NCBI GenBank assembly: GCA_003671275.1
Contig: QWPB01000061.1
Location: forward strand, 62,001 to 126,000
Direction: 5' to 3'
From: Planctomycetota bacterium
GTDB taxonomy: Bacteria > Planctomycetota > Planctomycetia > Planctomycetales > Planctomycetaceae
DNA length: 64,000 nucleotides
Made by a program: the position numbers and the translations under genes. The notes under the pieces are model-generated. The model saw only the letters and a list, made by a program, of their open reading frames with translations. It was not told the DNA's origin and ran no database searches. Positions 25,818-36,300 of the stretch are shown here, in pieces (position 1 is the first letter of the stretch; each line of letters starts with the position of its first letter).

Positions 25818-27587
25818 CTATTCCTTCACATCCAGCTTGATGTGCAGATCGCGAATCTGCCTCGCGTCGACTTCGCTGGGGGCGCCGGTCATTTGGTCGG
25901 CAGCTTTTTGGGTTTTGGGGAAGGCGATCACGTCGCGGATGTTGTCGCCGCCGGTGAACATCATCACCCAGCGGTCGAGGCCGAGGGCGATGCCGCCGTG
26001 GGGCGGGGCGCCGTAGCGGAGGGCGTCGAGGAAGAAGCCGAAGCGTTGTTCGGCCTCTTCGTTGCTGATGTTCATCAGCTCGAAGACCCGCTGCTGGATC
26101 TTCGGGTCGTGGATGCGGACGCTGCCACTGGCGGCCTCGTAGCCGTTGCAGATGAGGTCGTAGGACGAGGCCCGGACGCGGCCCGGATCGGTGGCGAGGT
26201 ACTGCTCATCATCGGGGTGGATCGAGCAGAACGGGTGATGCTCGGCATCAAACCGCTTCTCGTCGTCGTTCCATGTGAACAGCGGGAAGTCGAGCACCCA
26301 GAAGACCTCCATGGTGTTCGGATCGAACAGCTTTTGCTCGCGAGCGATGCGGTTGCGGACGGCGGACAACGCGGAGCTGGAGACCTTGAAGGTGTCGGCC
26401 ACGTAGAGCAGCAAGTCGCCCTCCTCGCCGCCCATCTTGGCGATGATGGCCTGCTGCTGCTCGTCGGTGAAGAACTTGGCGATCGACGATTCGAGCTTGC
26501 CGCCGGTGACCTTGAAGTAGGCCAGTCCCTTGGCTCCATAGTCGGCGACCAGGGCCTTCATGTCGACATCCAGGATGCGGCGGCTGTACTTGTCGGCCCC
26601 TCCCTTCACGTTGATGCCGCGGACGCGGTTGCCAGCTGCGATCGTCTGCTTGAAGACGCCGAACTCGCACTGACCGGCGATGTCGCCGATGTCGATCAGC
26701 TGCATGCCGAACCGCATGTCGGGCTTGTCGCTGCCGTAGTTTTCGAGGCAGTAGGCATGCGTGTAGCGCCGCAGCGGCAGCTGGAACTGCTCGCCGCGGA
26801 TCGCCTGGATCATCTCGGCGACAAGGCCATCGATGACGTTGAGAATGTCATCCCGCTCGACGAACGCCATCTCGACGTCGATCTGCGTGAACTCTGGCTG
26901 GCGGTCGGCACGCAGGTCCTCGTCGCGGAAGCAGCGGGCGATCTGCATATAGCGGTCGAACCCGGCGACCATCAGCAGCTGCTTGTAGAGCTGGGGCGAC
27001 TGCGGGAGGGCGTAGAAGGTGCCTTCGTGAACGCGGCTGGGGACGAGGTAGTCGCGGGCCCCTTCGGGGGTGCTGCGACCGAGCATCGGGGTTTCGATTT
27101 CAAGGAAATCGAGCTTGTCGAAGTAGTCGCGCACGACCTTCGTGAGGCGATGCCGCAGGATCAGGTTCTGCTGAATCGAGGGCCGCCGCAGGTCGATGTA
27201 GCGGTGCTTGAGGCGGATATCTTCGTTGGGGACCGACTGGCCGTCCGGCTCGAACGGAGGGGTCTTGCTCTTGTTGAGGACCTTCAGGTCACGAACCAGC
27301 AGCTCGACGCTGCCCGTATCCAGCTTGGGGTTTTCGAGTCCGGCGGGCCGCGCGACGACTTCGCCAGTGACCTGGATCACGTCCTCGTACCGCAGGTGGC
27401 GGGCGAGTTCCTGAATCTCGCTGTTGTCGGCGAGGTCGAACTTGATCTGCGTTTTGCCGTAGCGGTCGCGCAGGTCGATAAACACGATCCCGGCATGGTC
27501 CCGGTACTTGTCGACCCAGCCGCAGAGGGTGGCTGTCTCGCCGACATGGGAGGTCCGAAGTTCGCCGCAGGTTCGAGTTCGCAACAC
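25818..27587 (-). CDS. aspS: Aspartyl-tRNA synthetase, bacterial type
   Basis: A 589-residue class II aminoacyl-tRNA synthetase, normal length for the bacterial type. The N-terminal OB fold binds the anticodon ([20 protein letters not shown]). Class II motif 2 is seen around [20 protein letters not shown] and motif 3 in [12 protein letters not shown]; the GAD insertion lies between. [18 protein letters not shown] is also typical. The frame is open back to 27950, but the conserved start is a GTG at 27585-27587 ([16 protein letters not shown]). Whether it is discriminating or also charges tRNA-Asn was not determined. Part of its 3' end is duplicated at 24625-25178. Confidence 0.95.
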   Translation of the reverse strand: MLRTRTCGELRTSHVGETATLCGWVDKYRDHAGIVFIDLRDRYGKTQIKFDLADNSEIQELARHLRYEDVIQVTGEVVARPAGLENPKLDTGSVELLVRDLKVLNKSKTPPFEPDGQSVPNEDIRLKHRYIDLRRPSIQQNLILRHRLTKVVRDYFDKLDFLEIETPMLGRSTPEGARDYLVPSRVHEGTFYALPQSPQLYKQLLMVAGFDRYMQIARCFRDEDLRADRQPEFTQIDVEMAFVERDDILNVIDGLVAEMIQAIRGEQFQLPLRRYTHAYCLENYGSDKPDMRFGMQLIDIGDIAGQCEFGVFKQTIAAGNRVRGINVKGGADKYSRRILDVDMKALVADYGAKGLAYFKVTGGKLESSIAKFFTDEQQQAIIAKMGGEEGDLLLYVADTFKVSSSALSAVRNRIAREQKLFDPNTMEVFWVLDFPLFTWNDDEKRFDAEHHPFCSIHPDDEQYLATDPGRVRASSYDLICNGYEAASGSVRIHDPKIQQRVFELMNISNEEAEQRFGFFLDALRYGAPPHGGIALGLDRWVMMFTGGDNIRDVIAFPKTQKAADQMTGAPSEVDARQIRDLHIKLDVKE

Positions 27588-27748
27588 GTGAGAGAGCCTT
27601 TGCTTATGCCAATTCGGCGGGGCGTGACGGATCTCGATTCGAGGACCGTCTGACCTGAGAAGCCCGCATTCTAGGGGGACATGGAGTGTGGTCGCAATGT
27701 TCGCCCGGACGAGTGCGGGACCAGTCGGAAGGACAACCGGTTTCGCGG

Positions 27749-28900
27749 CTAGCGGCCCGCTTCCGGAAAGCCCGGCCAGATGCCATTTTTGATGGGGTCG
27801 CGTTGCAGTCTGATCGGGTTGATCACCAGGTGCTTGATCGTCTGCCGCCGCCACGTATAGAGCACATGCACCAATCCGTCGCGAGTCTGGATGACCGCCG
27901 GGTAGGAATACTCGTGGGGAGTGTTTTCGAGGACCAGCGCAGCATCCCATTGCTCCCCATCGTTGGACAAGGCGATATTCAGGAAGCCCCGACCGCGAGG
28001 CGTGCCAGTCTTGCGGACCGTATGGTTATAGACCAGCAGGTGACTGCCACTGGCGAGTGTGACGGCGTCGATCCCAGAATTGGGGTTGGGCAGGCTGGTG
28101 CGGACCATCGGGCTCCAGGTCAACCCGCCATCGGCAGAGGTGGTCGAGGTGATCCGGTCCTGCTGACTGCGGGAGAGGGCCTGCAACCGTCCATCGGGAT
28201 GCATCAGAATCGTGGGCTGGATGGCCCCGAACTCCGTCTTGGAATTCACAGGACCGATCCGTTCCCAGGTCCGGCCCTGATCGCGGGTCCGCTCAAAATG
28301 AACGGTCCATCCATCATGCTCGGTGGATGATCCACAGAGTAACGTCCCGTCCGCCAGCAGGACCGGCTTGTTCTTGACGGGGCCATCAATCGTGGCTGGT
28401 AGCCGTCGCGGCCAGCTCCACGTGGCCCCCGCATCGGTCGATTCGGTCAACATGCCCCACCATGACGCCGGGTCGGGACCGCATTTGTAATACAGCTGGA
28501 GCGGTCCGTGGGGTTGTTGAAACAGGACCGGATTCCAACACGGATAACGCAGGGTGCGATGCTGGATTCCATCGGCGACTTGCACGACGGGTGTCCAGAC
28601 GCCATCGATCTGACGCGTGACCCAGATTCCGACATCGTCGTTTTTCTCTTCGGTGCCACCAAAAAATGCGGCGACCAGTCCCGTGGAGGTCTCGACGAGT
28701 GTCGAGGCATGCACCTCGGGGAAGGGGGCTTTTTCGTAGAGGAGCTCGGACTTGAGAACCGGGGTGGGCTCAACGGCATTCAGTGGGTGCAATGCACGCA
28801 GATCCGTCAGCCAGGGCTCGGCGGAATGGACAGACTCAGAAGAGTGCCAGCCGGTAAAAAGCAGCAGTGAAAGAGTGACAAGAATACGCACAGAGGTCAT
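27749..28900 (-). CDS. Secreted sialidase-like (BNR repeat) protein
   Basis: A 383-residue exported protein with a Sec signal peptide ([18 protein letters not shown]). It has the six-bladed sialidase pattern with Asp-box repeats: [22 protein letters not shown] and [10 protein letters not shown]. Early segments [20 protein letters not shown] and [12 protein letters not shown] match planctomycete exo-sialidase-like proteins. Such proteins act on sugars in the periplasm or outside, but the substrate (sialic acid or another) is not certain. The start overlaps the stop of the upstream DUF4175-like gene by 4 bp (ATGA), so the two are translationally coupled. Confidence 0.87.
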   Translation of the reverse strand: MTSVRILVTLSLLLFTGWHSSESVHSAEPWLTDLRALHPLNAVEPTPVLKSELLYEKAPFPEVHASTLVETSTGLVAAFFGGTEEKNDDVGIWVTRQIDGVWTPVVQVADGIQHRTLRYPCWNPVLFQQPHGPLQLYYKCGPDPASWWGMLTESTDAGATWSWPRRLPATIDGPVKNKPVLLADGTLLCGSSTEHDGWTVHFERTRDQGRTWERIGPVNSKTEFGAIQPTILMHPDGRLQALSRSQQDRITSTTSADGGLTWSPMVRTSLPNPNSGIDAVTLASGSHLLVYNHTVRKTGTPRGRGFLNIALSNDGEQWDAALVLENTPHEYSYPAVIQTRDGLVHVLYTWRRQTIKHLVINPIRLQRDPIKNGIWPGFPEAGR

Positions 28901-31900
28901 TCCTGAGAGGCTTCGTTGAGGAAATCGCGGGCGGACGTGGCCAGATCCTTTTGCCGGTGTCGCAGCTGCTCCAGTTCCTGCCGCTGGGGGGCGGTCAGCG
29001 GATGGCCTGTCGTATGCTGGTCGACCAGTTCGCGGGTTCGCCGCTGAATTTCTTCCTGCATCGACAGGAGCAGTCGGACCTCGATCGCCATGGCCGAAGC
29101 CGATTCCGTGTCCGAAGGGGGCGATTCCGTGGGAGGATTTTCTCCAGGGGGCGTCGGAGGAGCGGCCTCATCCGATGGCGGTTGGACACTCGTCAGGAAC
29201 TGTTCCATCAGCGTTTCCGCAGTCCGCTGGTCGGCTTGAGTGGCGTCGCCGGTGTCGCGTTCAGACAGTCGCCGGGCAGCGGAACGCTGGGCCGTCATGA
29301 CGGCCTGAAGACAATGCTGGACGACTCGTAACGAGGTCGATTCGGTGAACAGTGGTTCGCAGTGGTCGGCGAGTTCGGATTGGGTTTCGGCGAGCTGTTG
29401 AAGCGATTTCAGTTGACTGCGGGTCCACTTACCTTCGGCGGTCCGAATTTCCTGAAGGCGGACGGTCTCGTCGCGAGCCACCCGTTGACGTTCGAGCAGG
29501 GCCGTGATGAGTTGGCTCATGGCAGTCAGGGCCTGCTCTTCCGCCTGCTGTTGAGCGTGTTCCAGTTCCTGGCCCAATGAATCGGCAGCTTGTTCGAGGT
29601 CGTCGAGGGCTTCTTGTTGTTCGTTGGTGGCAGGTTCAATCTGGTCGCTTTCCAATTGTTCACGGGCGGCCTGCATCCGCTCCTCCGCTCGCTGGATCGC
29701 GGCGGCGGCCTGGGGCTCCTGCCGCCTGAGTCGCTGTGTCAGCGCGGTGGTTTGCTCCTGGGTCTCACGCTGCAGGCGTTGCAACTCGTCGAGTTCAGCC
29801 GCTCGCTGGCTGTCGGCGGAGGGCGTCTGCAAAGCCGTGGTTCGTTTGTGCAGTTCTGCTTGCCGCTGCCGCAGTTCGTTCGTCTGTGTCAGGGATTTGC
29901 GCAGTTCGTCGACTGCGGACTGACGCGGGCGGGTCAGGGCCAGCTCATTTTGCAGAGCGTGGAGAGATTCCAGCAGCTCTCCCTGGGCGCTGGTGGCTGA
30001 CTGGACGTGATTCTTTCGAAGCTGGTCGGCGACTTCCCGCATGCGTGTGGCGATCGACTGCTGCTCCAGTTTCTGGCCCAGTCCGGCATGCTCAGGGGCC
30101 ATCAGCAATTGGCGGGTCAGCTGGTCGACCTCCTGGGCCAGGTTCGATTGCCGGTCGGCGGAACGGGCCAGATCGGCCAGTTGTTGAGTCGTGAGCTGGT
30201 CGTAGTTTTGATCCGCTGTGGACTGTCCGAGGGTCGTGGTCTGGTCCCGCAATTCGGCCTGCCGCGAGGTTAGTTCAGCAACCCGCTGGATCAGGTTTTC
30301 CTCACGCCGCCAGAGTGCCAGTTCGTCGGCCAGCTGCGTGAGATCCTGAAGTGTCCGTTGCTGGGCCGCCAGTGATTGGTTGAATGATTCGGTGATCGGC
30401 TCACGGGCGGATTCCGGGTGACGGTCGGTGGCTGTCGCCTGCCGCACAGCTTCGAGCTTCTGGGGGATCAGCGGCAGAACCTCCTGAACGAGCGGTTGTA
30501 AGATTCCCTCCCAGCGAGCCAGCTGCTGAGCCTGTTCGCTGGCTTCGAGTCGGTTAGCCTCCAGCTCGCGGCGGATAGTGGCCAACTCCGGGATCAGGCC
30601 GCGCTGGGTATCGACGAGCTGTTGTTCCAGCTCCCGCTGTCCGGTCTCCACCCGTTCCAGATCCCGGCGGTCCTCGGGACGCAGTGATCCGACCGTGGTC
30701 CACTGGTCGCGAATTTCCCGGGCTGTCTGTTCGAGTAGCCCCTGTTTTTGACGCAAGGCGTCGAGTCGGTCGGCCAGTCGAATCTGGCGTTCGCTCAGTT
30801 CCTGCTGCTTGTCTTCGAGAGAGACAATGGACAGCACCCGGACGGCACTCAATCCGACTTGTCCCGTCGAGTCTTTGAGGTTGTAGGCGTCTGCCGCCTG
30901 CACCCAGAAACGTACCGTCATCCCCGGTTGCAGCTGAAGCTTGGTCAGATCCCAGGCGTACTGGATGGTATGGCTGTGGTTTCCTGGGGATGTCGGTCCC
31001 AGGGAGACCACGAGGGGCGGGGTATTGGCTGATTCGGTCTCACCGGAGCCGGGTGGGTCGACCAGCAGTTCGACACGTTGCAATCCCAGGTCATCCCGGG
31101 CGGCTCCCCGGAGATCGATGATGGCATGGGGCGTGACGCGGCGGTCTTCGTTGGGTTCCAGCAGGGAAACAACGGGAATTTCGTCGCGGACCCCTCGGAT
31201 TTCATAACGTTGAGGTCGGACGGAGACGATCCCTTCGCGATCCCTCAGCGTCAACCAGTAGGCATCCCGTTCTTCGGTCTGAAGAGTCCATTCCATGGAG
31301 ATGGCGCGGGTCGAGTCATCCACGGGAAGCGCCAGGGGGGCCGACTGGCCTCGATGGAGATGCGCGGTCTGAAGGGGAGAGTTGGTGTGTGCCACGATCT
31401 CGACTTGACTGCCGACCAGACCCTGCAGATGGCCGACCGCTGATTCGGTCACTTCGGCGGGCAGCCCTGTGTAAGCGGGAGGGGTCACCGTGATGGTGAA
31501 TGATTCGATCTTGGGCGGCTGGACGACACTGACTTTCAGCCAAGGTGTTCGGTCGTCATCACCGCCCGTCGCGCGAAATTCGCACGCCTCGATCGTTGAC
31601 CACGTAGCGACGGCAACCGTGTGCGGACGGCCTTGTCGGTCTCGCAGAGTGGCTTGCGGCAGGGTGCCTTCTTCGGAAGCTGTTCCAGAGACGGCGACTC
31701 GCTGAAATTGAACGCGATCGGGGAGCCCGCCGAGCCGGTTTTCTACATAAACCGTCAGGTTCTCTCCTTGCGGGGTTCGCAGCTGGCTAGTGCTCAACGG
31801 TCGCAGGTCGGCATCCAGGTAGACCAGTGTCGTTCGCCGCGGCCAATCCCATGCGGCCCAGGGCTGGGTCAGCCGGCAAGCACCAATGGCCAGCCGGTCC

Positions 31901-32403
31901 GGCTGCCAGAGGCCGAATCCCCCCAGGAGCAGCAGACACGTGAGCAGCCCCAGAATCGGACGGAGTACACGTCCCCGGTTCAGCAGCAGCTGGGTAGGAA
32001 CCGTCGCCAGCTGGGCGCGGGCGTGCGCGACGACCACGGATTGCAACGTGGGGGAACCTGCCGCCGGAGGCAGAGATTGTCCCGCGAACTCGACCCCTGA
32101 AACCAGATCGGGGGTCAGCAGGGGCCAGCGGCGGTGAATGCGTCGAGCAAGATCCAGATCGCTCAGGGGCCTCTGCCAGGGACGCCACAGGGTGTACCAG
32201 AGCGTCCCTCCCAGTAAGGACAGCCATACCGCTGACTGCAGGTAGCGGGCAAGAGCCTCTCGCCAGCGGATCAAGGCATCGATCCCGCCGAGGAATAACC
32301 CACCTCCCAGCAGAGCGATCAGGACCAGCCCCACACCGCGCACGACCAGCATGCGTCGTAATCGACGATGCACGGGTCGTAGATCATCGGCGATCATCGA
32401 CAT
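28897..32403 (-). CDS. DUF4175-like membrane protein with long coiled coil
   Basis: A protein of about 1,168 residues from the ATG at 32403 (the frame is open to 32535). Three hydrophobic helices lie near the N-terminus (MLVVRGVGLVLIALLGGGLF, YLQSAVWLSLLGGTLWYTLW, ILGLLTCLLLLGGFGLW). A beta-rich region with Ig-like strands follows (SFTITVTPPAYTGLPAEV). From about residue 560 to the end it is almost pure Q/E/R/L coiled coil with repeated QRELEQQ-like heptads, then a short P/E/T/S-rich segment and a final helical piece. This layout matches large planctomycete proteins grouped with DUF4175. A structural or scaffold role in the envelope is likely. It is coupled to the sialidase-like gene. Confidence 0.8.
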   Translation of the reverse strand: MSMIADDLRPVHRRLRRMLVVRGVGLVLIALLGGGLFLGGIDALIRWREALARYLQSAVWLSLLGGTLWYTLWRPWQRPLSDLDLARRIHRRWPLLTPDLVSGVEFAGQSLPPAAGSPTLQSVVVAHARAQLATVPTQLLLNRGRVLRPILGLLTCLLLLGGFGLWQPDRLAIGACRLTQPWAAWDWPRRTTLVYLDADLRPLSTSQLRTPQGENLTVYVENRLGGLPDRVQFQRVAVSGTASEEGTLPQATLRDRQGRPHTVAVATWSTIEACEFRATGGDDDRTPWLKVSVVQPPKIESFTITVTPPAYTGLPAEVTESAVGHLQGLVGSQVEIVAHTNSPLQTAHLHRGQSAPLALPVDDSTRAISMEWTLQTEERDAYWLTLRDREGIVSVRPQRYEIRGVRDEIPVVSLLEPNEDRRVTPHAIIDLRGAARDDLGLQRVELLVDPPGSGETESANTPPLVVSLGPTSPGNHSHTIQYAWDLTKLQLQPGMTVRFWVQAADAYNLKDSTGQVGLSAVRVLSIVSLEDKQQELSERQIRLADRLDALRQKQGLLEQTAREIRDQWTTVGSLRPEDRRDLERVETGQRELEQQLVDTQRGLIPELATIRRELEANRLEASEQAQQLARWEGILQPLVQEVLPLIPQKLEAVRQATATDRHPESAREPITESFNQSLAAQQRTLQDLTQLADELALWRREENLIQRVAELTSRQAELRDQTTTLGQSTADQNYDQLTTQQLADLARSADRQSNLAQEVDQLTRQLLMAPEHAGLGQKLEQQSIATRMREVADQLRKNHVQSATSAQGELLESLHALQNELALTRPRQSAVDELRKSLTQTNELRQRQAELHKRTTALQTPSADSQRAAELDELQRLQRETQEQTTALTQRLRRQEPQAAAAIQRAEERMQAAREQLESDQIEPATNEQQEALDDLEQAADSLGQELEHAQQQAEEQALTAMSQLITALLERQRVARDETVRLQEIRTAEGKWTRSQLKSLQQLAETQSELADHCEPLFTESTSLRVVQHCLQAVMTAQRSAARRLSERDTGDATQADQRTAETLMEQFLTSVQPPSDEAAPPTPPGENPPTESPPSDTESASAMAIEVRLLLSMQEEIQRRTRELVDQHTTGHPLTAPQRQELEQLRHRQKDLATSARDFLNEASQE

Positions 32404-32609
32404 CCTACGGACTCGGCGCAGACTACGGGCGATAGTGTTTGATTCTATGCCGGGGCAACGTTCATGGGAACGTCGGGGGGTGTTCCGGGCCATGGCTGGC
32501 CAGTTTGTGAATCTGCCTCGCCCTCCCGACCGCACAAACTTACCAGAAGTACTTTCTGGACAGCCGTGGTGTTTCGAGTCGTTCGCACTCCTGCATGCGA
32601 GGGGTGGGT

Positions 32610-33008
32610 TCAGGCGGATTCTGGTTCATAGGTAATGCCGCGAGCGAGTGTCTCGGCCCACGGCTTGTCTTGTGGATTGTCGAAGTAGATGGCCACTTGC
32701 AGGTAGTTGCCTTCCACCACGGCAAAGGCGTAGACCGCGAACCGGCGTTCACCGTCTTCGAACTCAACCAGACGATACGCGTACTTGAAGACCTCGCCCT
32801 CCCAGAGTTCAAAGAGGTCATCGCGATCCGCCGAGGCTTCGGTCTTAATCAGCTCGATGATTTCGGATTGTGACGGTTCGTCTCCATCTCCCCAGCAATC
32901 GATCCAGATCGTGCGGCCTGACATGGCAAAAACGAGACTGTCGTCTTCGACGAACCGGTCCCAGGTGGAGTCGACATCAATCAGCCAGGAATCAGTGATG
33001 CGTTGCAT
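32610..33008 (-). CDS. Conserved small acidic protein, unknown
   Basis: A 132-residue cytoplasmic protein from the ATG at 33008; an upstream ATG at 33044 would add 12 residues. It begins MQRITDSWLIDVDSTWDRFV and is rich in Asp, Glu and aromatic residues. The pattern (alternating strands, WLID/WDRF start, FELWEGEVFKYAYRL) resembles in style the small protein at 14764-15237, though I cannot show homology. It lies 63 bp downstream of tRNA-Phe and upstream of the DUF4175-like gene on the same strand. Confidence 0.6.
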   Translation of the reverse strand: MQRITDSWLIDVDSTWDRFVEDDSLVFAMSGRTIWIDCWGDGDEPSQSEIIELIKTEASADRDDLFELWEGEVFKYAYRLVEFEDGERRFAVYAFAVVEGNYLQVAIYFDNPQDKPWAETLARGITYEPESA

Positions 33009-33070
33009 GAAGTGCTGCCCGAGGGCTGAAAAAGAAAACCGCACGCCGCCCCAAGGGACGACGTGCGGAG

Positions 33071-33143
33071 TGGCCAGAGCCGGAATCGAACCGGCGACAC
33101 CAGGATTTTCAGTCCTGTGCTCTACCAGCTGAGCTATCTGGCC
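33071..33143 (-). tRNA. tRNA-Phe (anticodon GAA)
   Basis: On the minus strand the 73-nt sequence folds as a cloverleaf. The acceptor arms GGCCAGA and TCTGGCC pair perfectly, with discriminator A. The D-arm is GCTCAGCTGGTAGAGC, the anticodon stem-loop is CAGGACTGAAAATCCTG with GAA in the loop, and the T-arm is GCCGGTTCGATTCCGGC. The CCA end is not encoded. Confidence 0.97.
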
Positions 33144-33325
33144 CAGCAGGAGCTTCGAATGTTATCTGGGGGGGCGGGGGGTTGCAATCGAAGTCGAATC
33201 ACGCCTCAGCGGGAAGCTCCGAAAGGTTCCCGAGGGTGACCGGATGAACCGTTCCTGCGGATTGAAGGGACTTTGGAAAGCCTTGCGAATACTTATGTTG
33301 CGGGAAGTTCCGTCTCGTGAAATGA

Positions 33326-33365
33326 GCCGGGGCTGAGTCCATTTCCAGACTCAGCCCCGGCGATC
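33326..33365 (-). terminator. Strong hairpin terminator after the secretin gene
   Basis: The perfect 13-bp arms gccggggctgagt (33326-33338) and actcagccccggc (33349-33361) enclose a 10-nt loop. It sits about 25 bp past the secretin stop codon at 33387. The T-tract is weak, so it may work with Rho or as a 3' stabiliser. Confidence 0.75.
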
Positions 33366-33386
33366 AGTTTTCGAATGGGAAGCCGA

Positions 33387-36300
33387 CTACTCAGCGAGGC
33401 CGAGCAGTTCTTCTTCCTCTTCCTGAATGATGATTCGAGGAGTCACCATCATCATCAGGCTCGACGTTTCGCGGCCCACACCCGTGTTACGGAACAACCG
33501 GCTGATGTACGGGATCTTGTTGAGGATTGGCACACCGGCCATGTTGCGGCCTTCGCTCAGGGACTTCACACCCCCGAGCAGAACCGTACCACCGTCCGGA
33601 ACGCTGACCACAGTGCTGACCGTGACCTGGGCCACGATCGGGAGCTGAACCGCCGCGGAGAGGCCCCCACCGCCATTCTGCTGCTGGCCCTGTCCACCTT
33701 GTCCACCCTGGCCCTGACCACCAGCACCACCCAGGCCACCACCCTGGCCGCCGAAGCCGCCCTGGCCCTGCTGACCACCACCACCCTGGCCACCGGCCAG
33801 ACCACCAGCGGAACCACCGGCGAACGAGAAGGTCTGCACATCCGTGATGTTCGTGAAGTCCGGAGCCACCGATAAGCGGACGTATCGGCGATCCGATGAA
33901 ACCACCGCTTGAACCGACAGGTTGGTGCCTTCGCGAATCGTCGTCAGCTGAGGCTGGAAGCCGATGCTAAAGCCCGAAGAAACCGGGGTGAGCGAGGTCA
34001 CGAACGGACGGTTAGTTCCGCTGAAGATCGAGGCAAGGCTGCCGTTGAAGAGGGTGACCTTGGGGGCAAACATGATGTTCGACCGACGATCGCCCTGGGC
34101 GGCTCGCACGAACAGGAAGGCTTCAATATCGCTGAGGATTGCCATCCCGAACTGGATACCCGCTGCCGGGTCAAAGTTACCGAAGGTTGGTGCGGCGAGA
34201 TCGAACGAACCCTGCCGGAACGGCACATCCAGGTCACCGCTGAACTGACCGGGGGCACTCATCCCCACGACCGTCTTGCCGGGCCAGCTGTCGCGTCCGA
34301 CAAGGTTGATTCGCGGTCCCGGTGCGAACGGTCCGACGGCCCCGGTGTTACCACCACCCTGGCCAGCCTGGTTCTGCTGTCCGCCCTGCTGTCCACCACC
34401 GCCTTGCTGGCTACCTGTCTGACCGGCACCACCGGAGGTTCCGTTGACAGGGTCCACCGTACCAAAGCCGGAGAGTGGATTGAACTGAGAGTTGGTGCGC
34501 GGGCCACCCACGGTATCGTTCACATTGAAGTCGAAGTCGACGCCGATCTGCTCGAAGAACCGGTCGCTGACCGAGATGTACCGGACTTCGATCGTGACCT
34601 GCAGATCCTGAAGCCGACGCAGCTGAGACAGCAGGTCCGAGATTTCCTGATGGACCTTCTGTGTCTGGCGGATGACCAGGCTCAGGGTGCTGTCGTGGGT
34701 GGCGATCGAGGCCTGGCCCGCATTGACTTCCCAGGAGTCCGGCTCAACGGTGGCCGTAATCAGGTCGGTCAACATTCGGAAGTCATGTTCACTCAGCCCC
34801 TGCTCACTGTTGAGTCCCGGTAGCGAAGAGTTGGTCGGCAGCAGGCCCCCTTCAGCGGGCACCTGGGCCAGTCCACCCATGCCGGGCACAGAGAACGCTC
34901 CCGATCCGATACCGGACGGATGAGCGACAGCGGACGTGGGGGCTCGGGCCGACAGAGGCGTCACGAGGTCGGCGACCTGATAGGTGACGACCTTCATGTC
35001 CCCCTGACGGCGGGACTTGCTCGTGATCATCAGGGTTTCGTTCTCGACCACGTAGTCGAGCTGCAACTGGGCCAGCATCAGGTTGAGGGCACTTTCCAGG
35101 CGGACACCATCGACGCTGATGGTGACGGGAGTGCTCTCGGTGCTGCCGGCGTCAGCCAGTCCCTGCATGTCGATCGCAACGTTAATACCTTGCGATTCGG
35201 CGATGTGGTTGAGGATGTCCTTCAGCGGAGAGTTGTCGAAGTGGACCGAAACCGGGGCCTTCAGGCTGGAGTAGATCCGCTCTTCTGTTTCGCTGCGGTC
35301 CCGACCATCGATGGGCTGGGCCTTGCGGCGGGCGTTGAGTTCTTTCCAGTCCTTGGGATAGCTGACCCCGCGGCCATCGGCGACTGGATTGACCAGCCCG
35401 AGTTCGGCATCGTGGTACATCTTCCAGAGACCGTCTTCCTTGTCCGATTGGAGCCGGGCATTCTGCTCATTGCGGAACGCGAACTGACTTTTCAGTTTCA
35501 TGTTCACGACCACCGGATTGCTGCTGTCGAGTTCCTTCGCCTGTTTGGCGATGGCCTGGGCTTCTGCAAATCGCTTCTGGTCCATCAATTCATTGAATTT
35601 GTCGACCAGCGTGGCCAATTCTTGTTCCACGCGGACGCGGGTCTGGATTTCCCGTTCCACGCGATCCCGGGTTTCGCCGTTCTTCCGTTCCATTTCGAGG
35701 ACCGGAGCCCGCTGCTTCATATAGGCTTCGACACCCGTCAGGGAGTTGCGAACCGACACGGCCAGCGGCTCGGCCTGTTCGGGAGCCAGTCCGGCGGCCT
35801 CAATGGCTGCCAGCTGTTCTTCGAGCATGGCCTGAGCTTCCGCCGGCTTGCGTTCCCGCAGCCGCTCCGCCCGGAAGACGGTGTTCAGGGTTTCGGTACG
35901 GAGTTTGTCGAAGCGGGCGTCGTTCATCTGGACCGCTTCGGTCATCAGACTGGGATCCCCACCCAGATCCGCTCCGTCCGCGACCTGTTCACCGCTGACC
36001 TGCTGAATCTGATTGTGCCGCGGAGCGAGTTCGCGGAGTTTGTCCTGCAGCTGTTGCTGGCGGTATCCGTCGAGCTTTTCGCCGGTCTGGTAGGCTGCGA
36101 GAAAGGCCTGGTAAGCGGCCACCCGGTCGCCTTGACGCAGGGCGTTGACGCCCTGGTCGTACAATTCACGGGCGGAGCCTTCTGCTACCACCGGGTGGCG
36201 ATCAAATCCTGCTTGAGCGGTCATCACGCCACGGTTCGTCGCTCCCGGAGCCTGCTGTGCAGCCCGATCGATGTCAGCCAACAACATTTCGGGAGTGTCT

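Noticed and set aside
25812-27653. 613-residue open frame opposite aspS
   Set aside because: Antisense to a clear aspS; Asp/Glu/Val-rich content is a by-product of codon use.
33650-33830. Apparent short tandem repeats suggesting a CRISPR-like array
   Set aside because: They are codon repeats for the Gly/Gln-rich loop of the secretin, without spacers.
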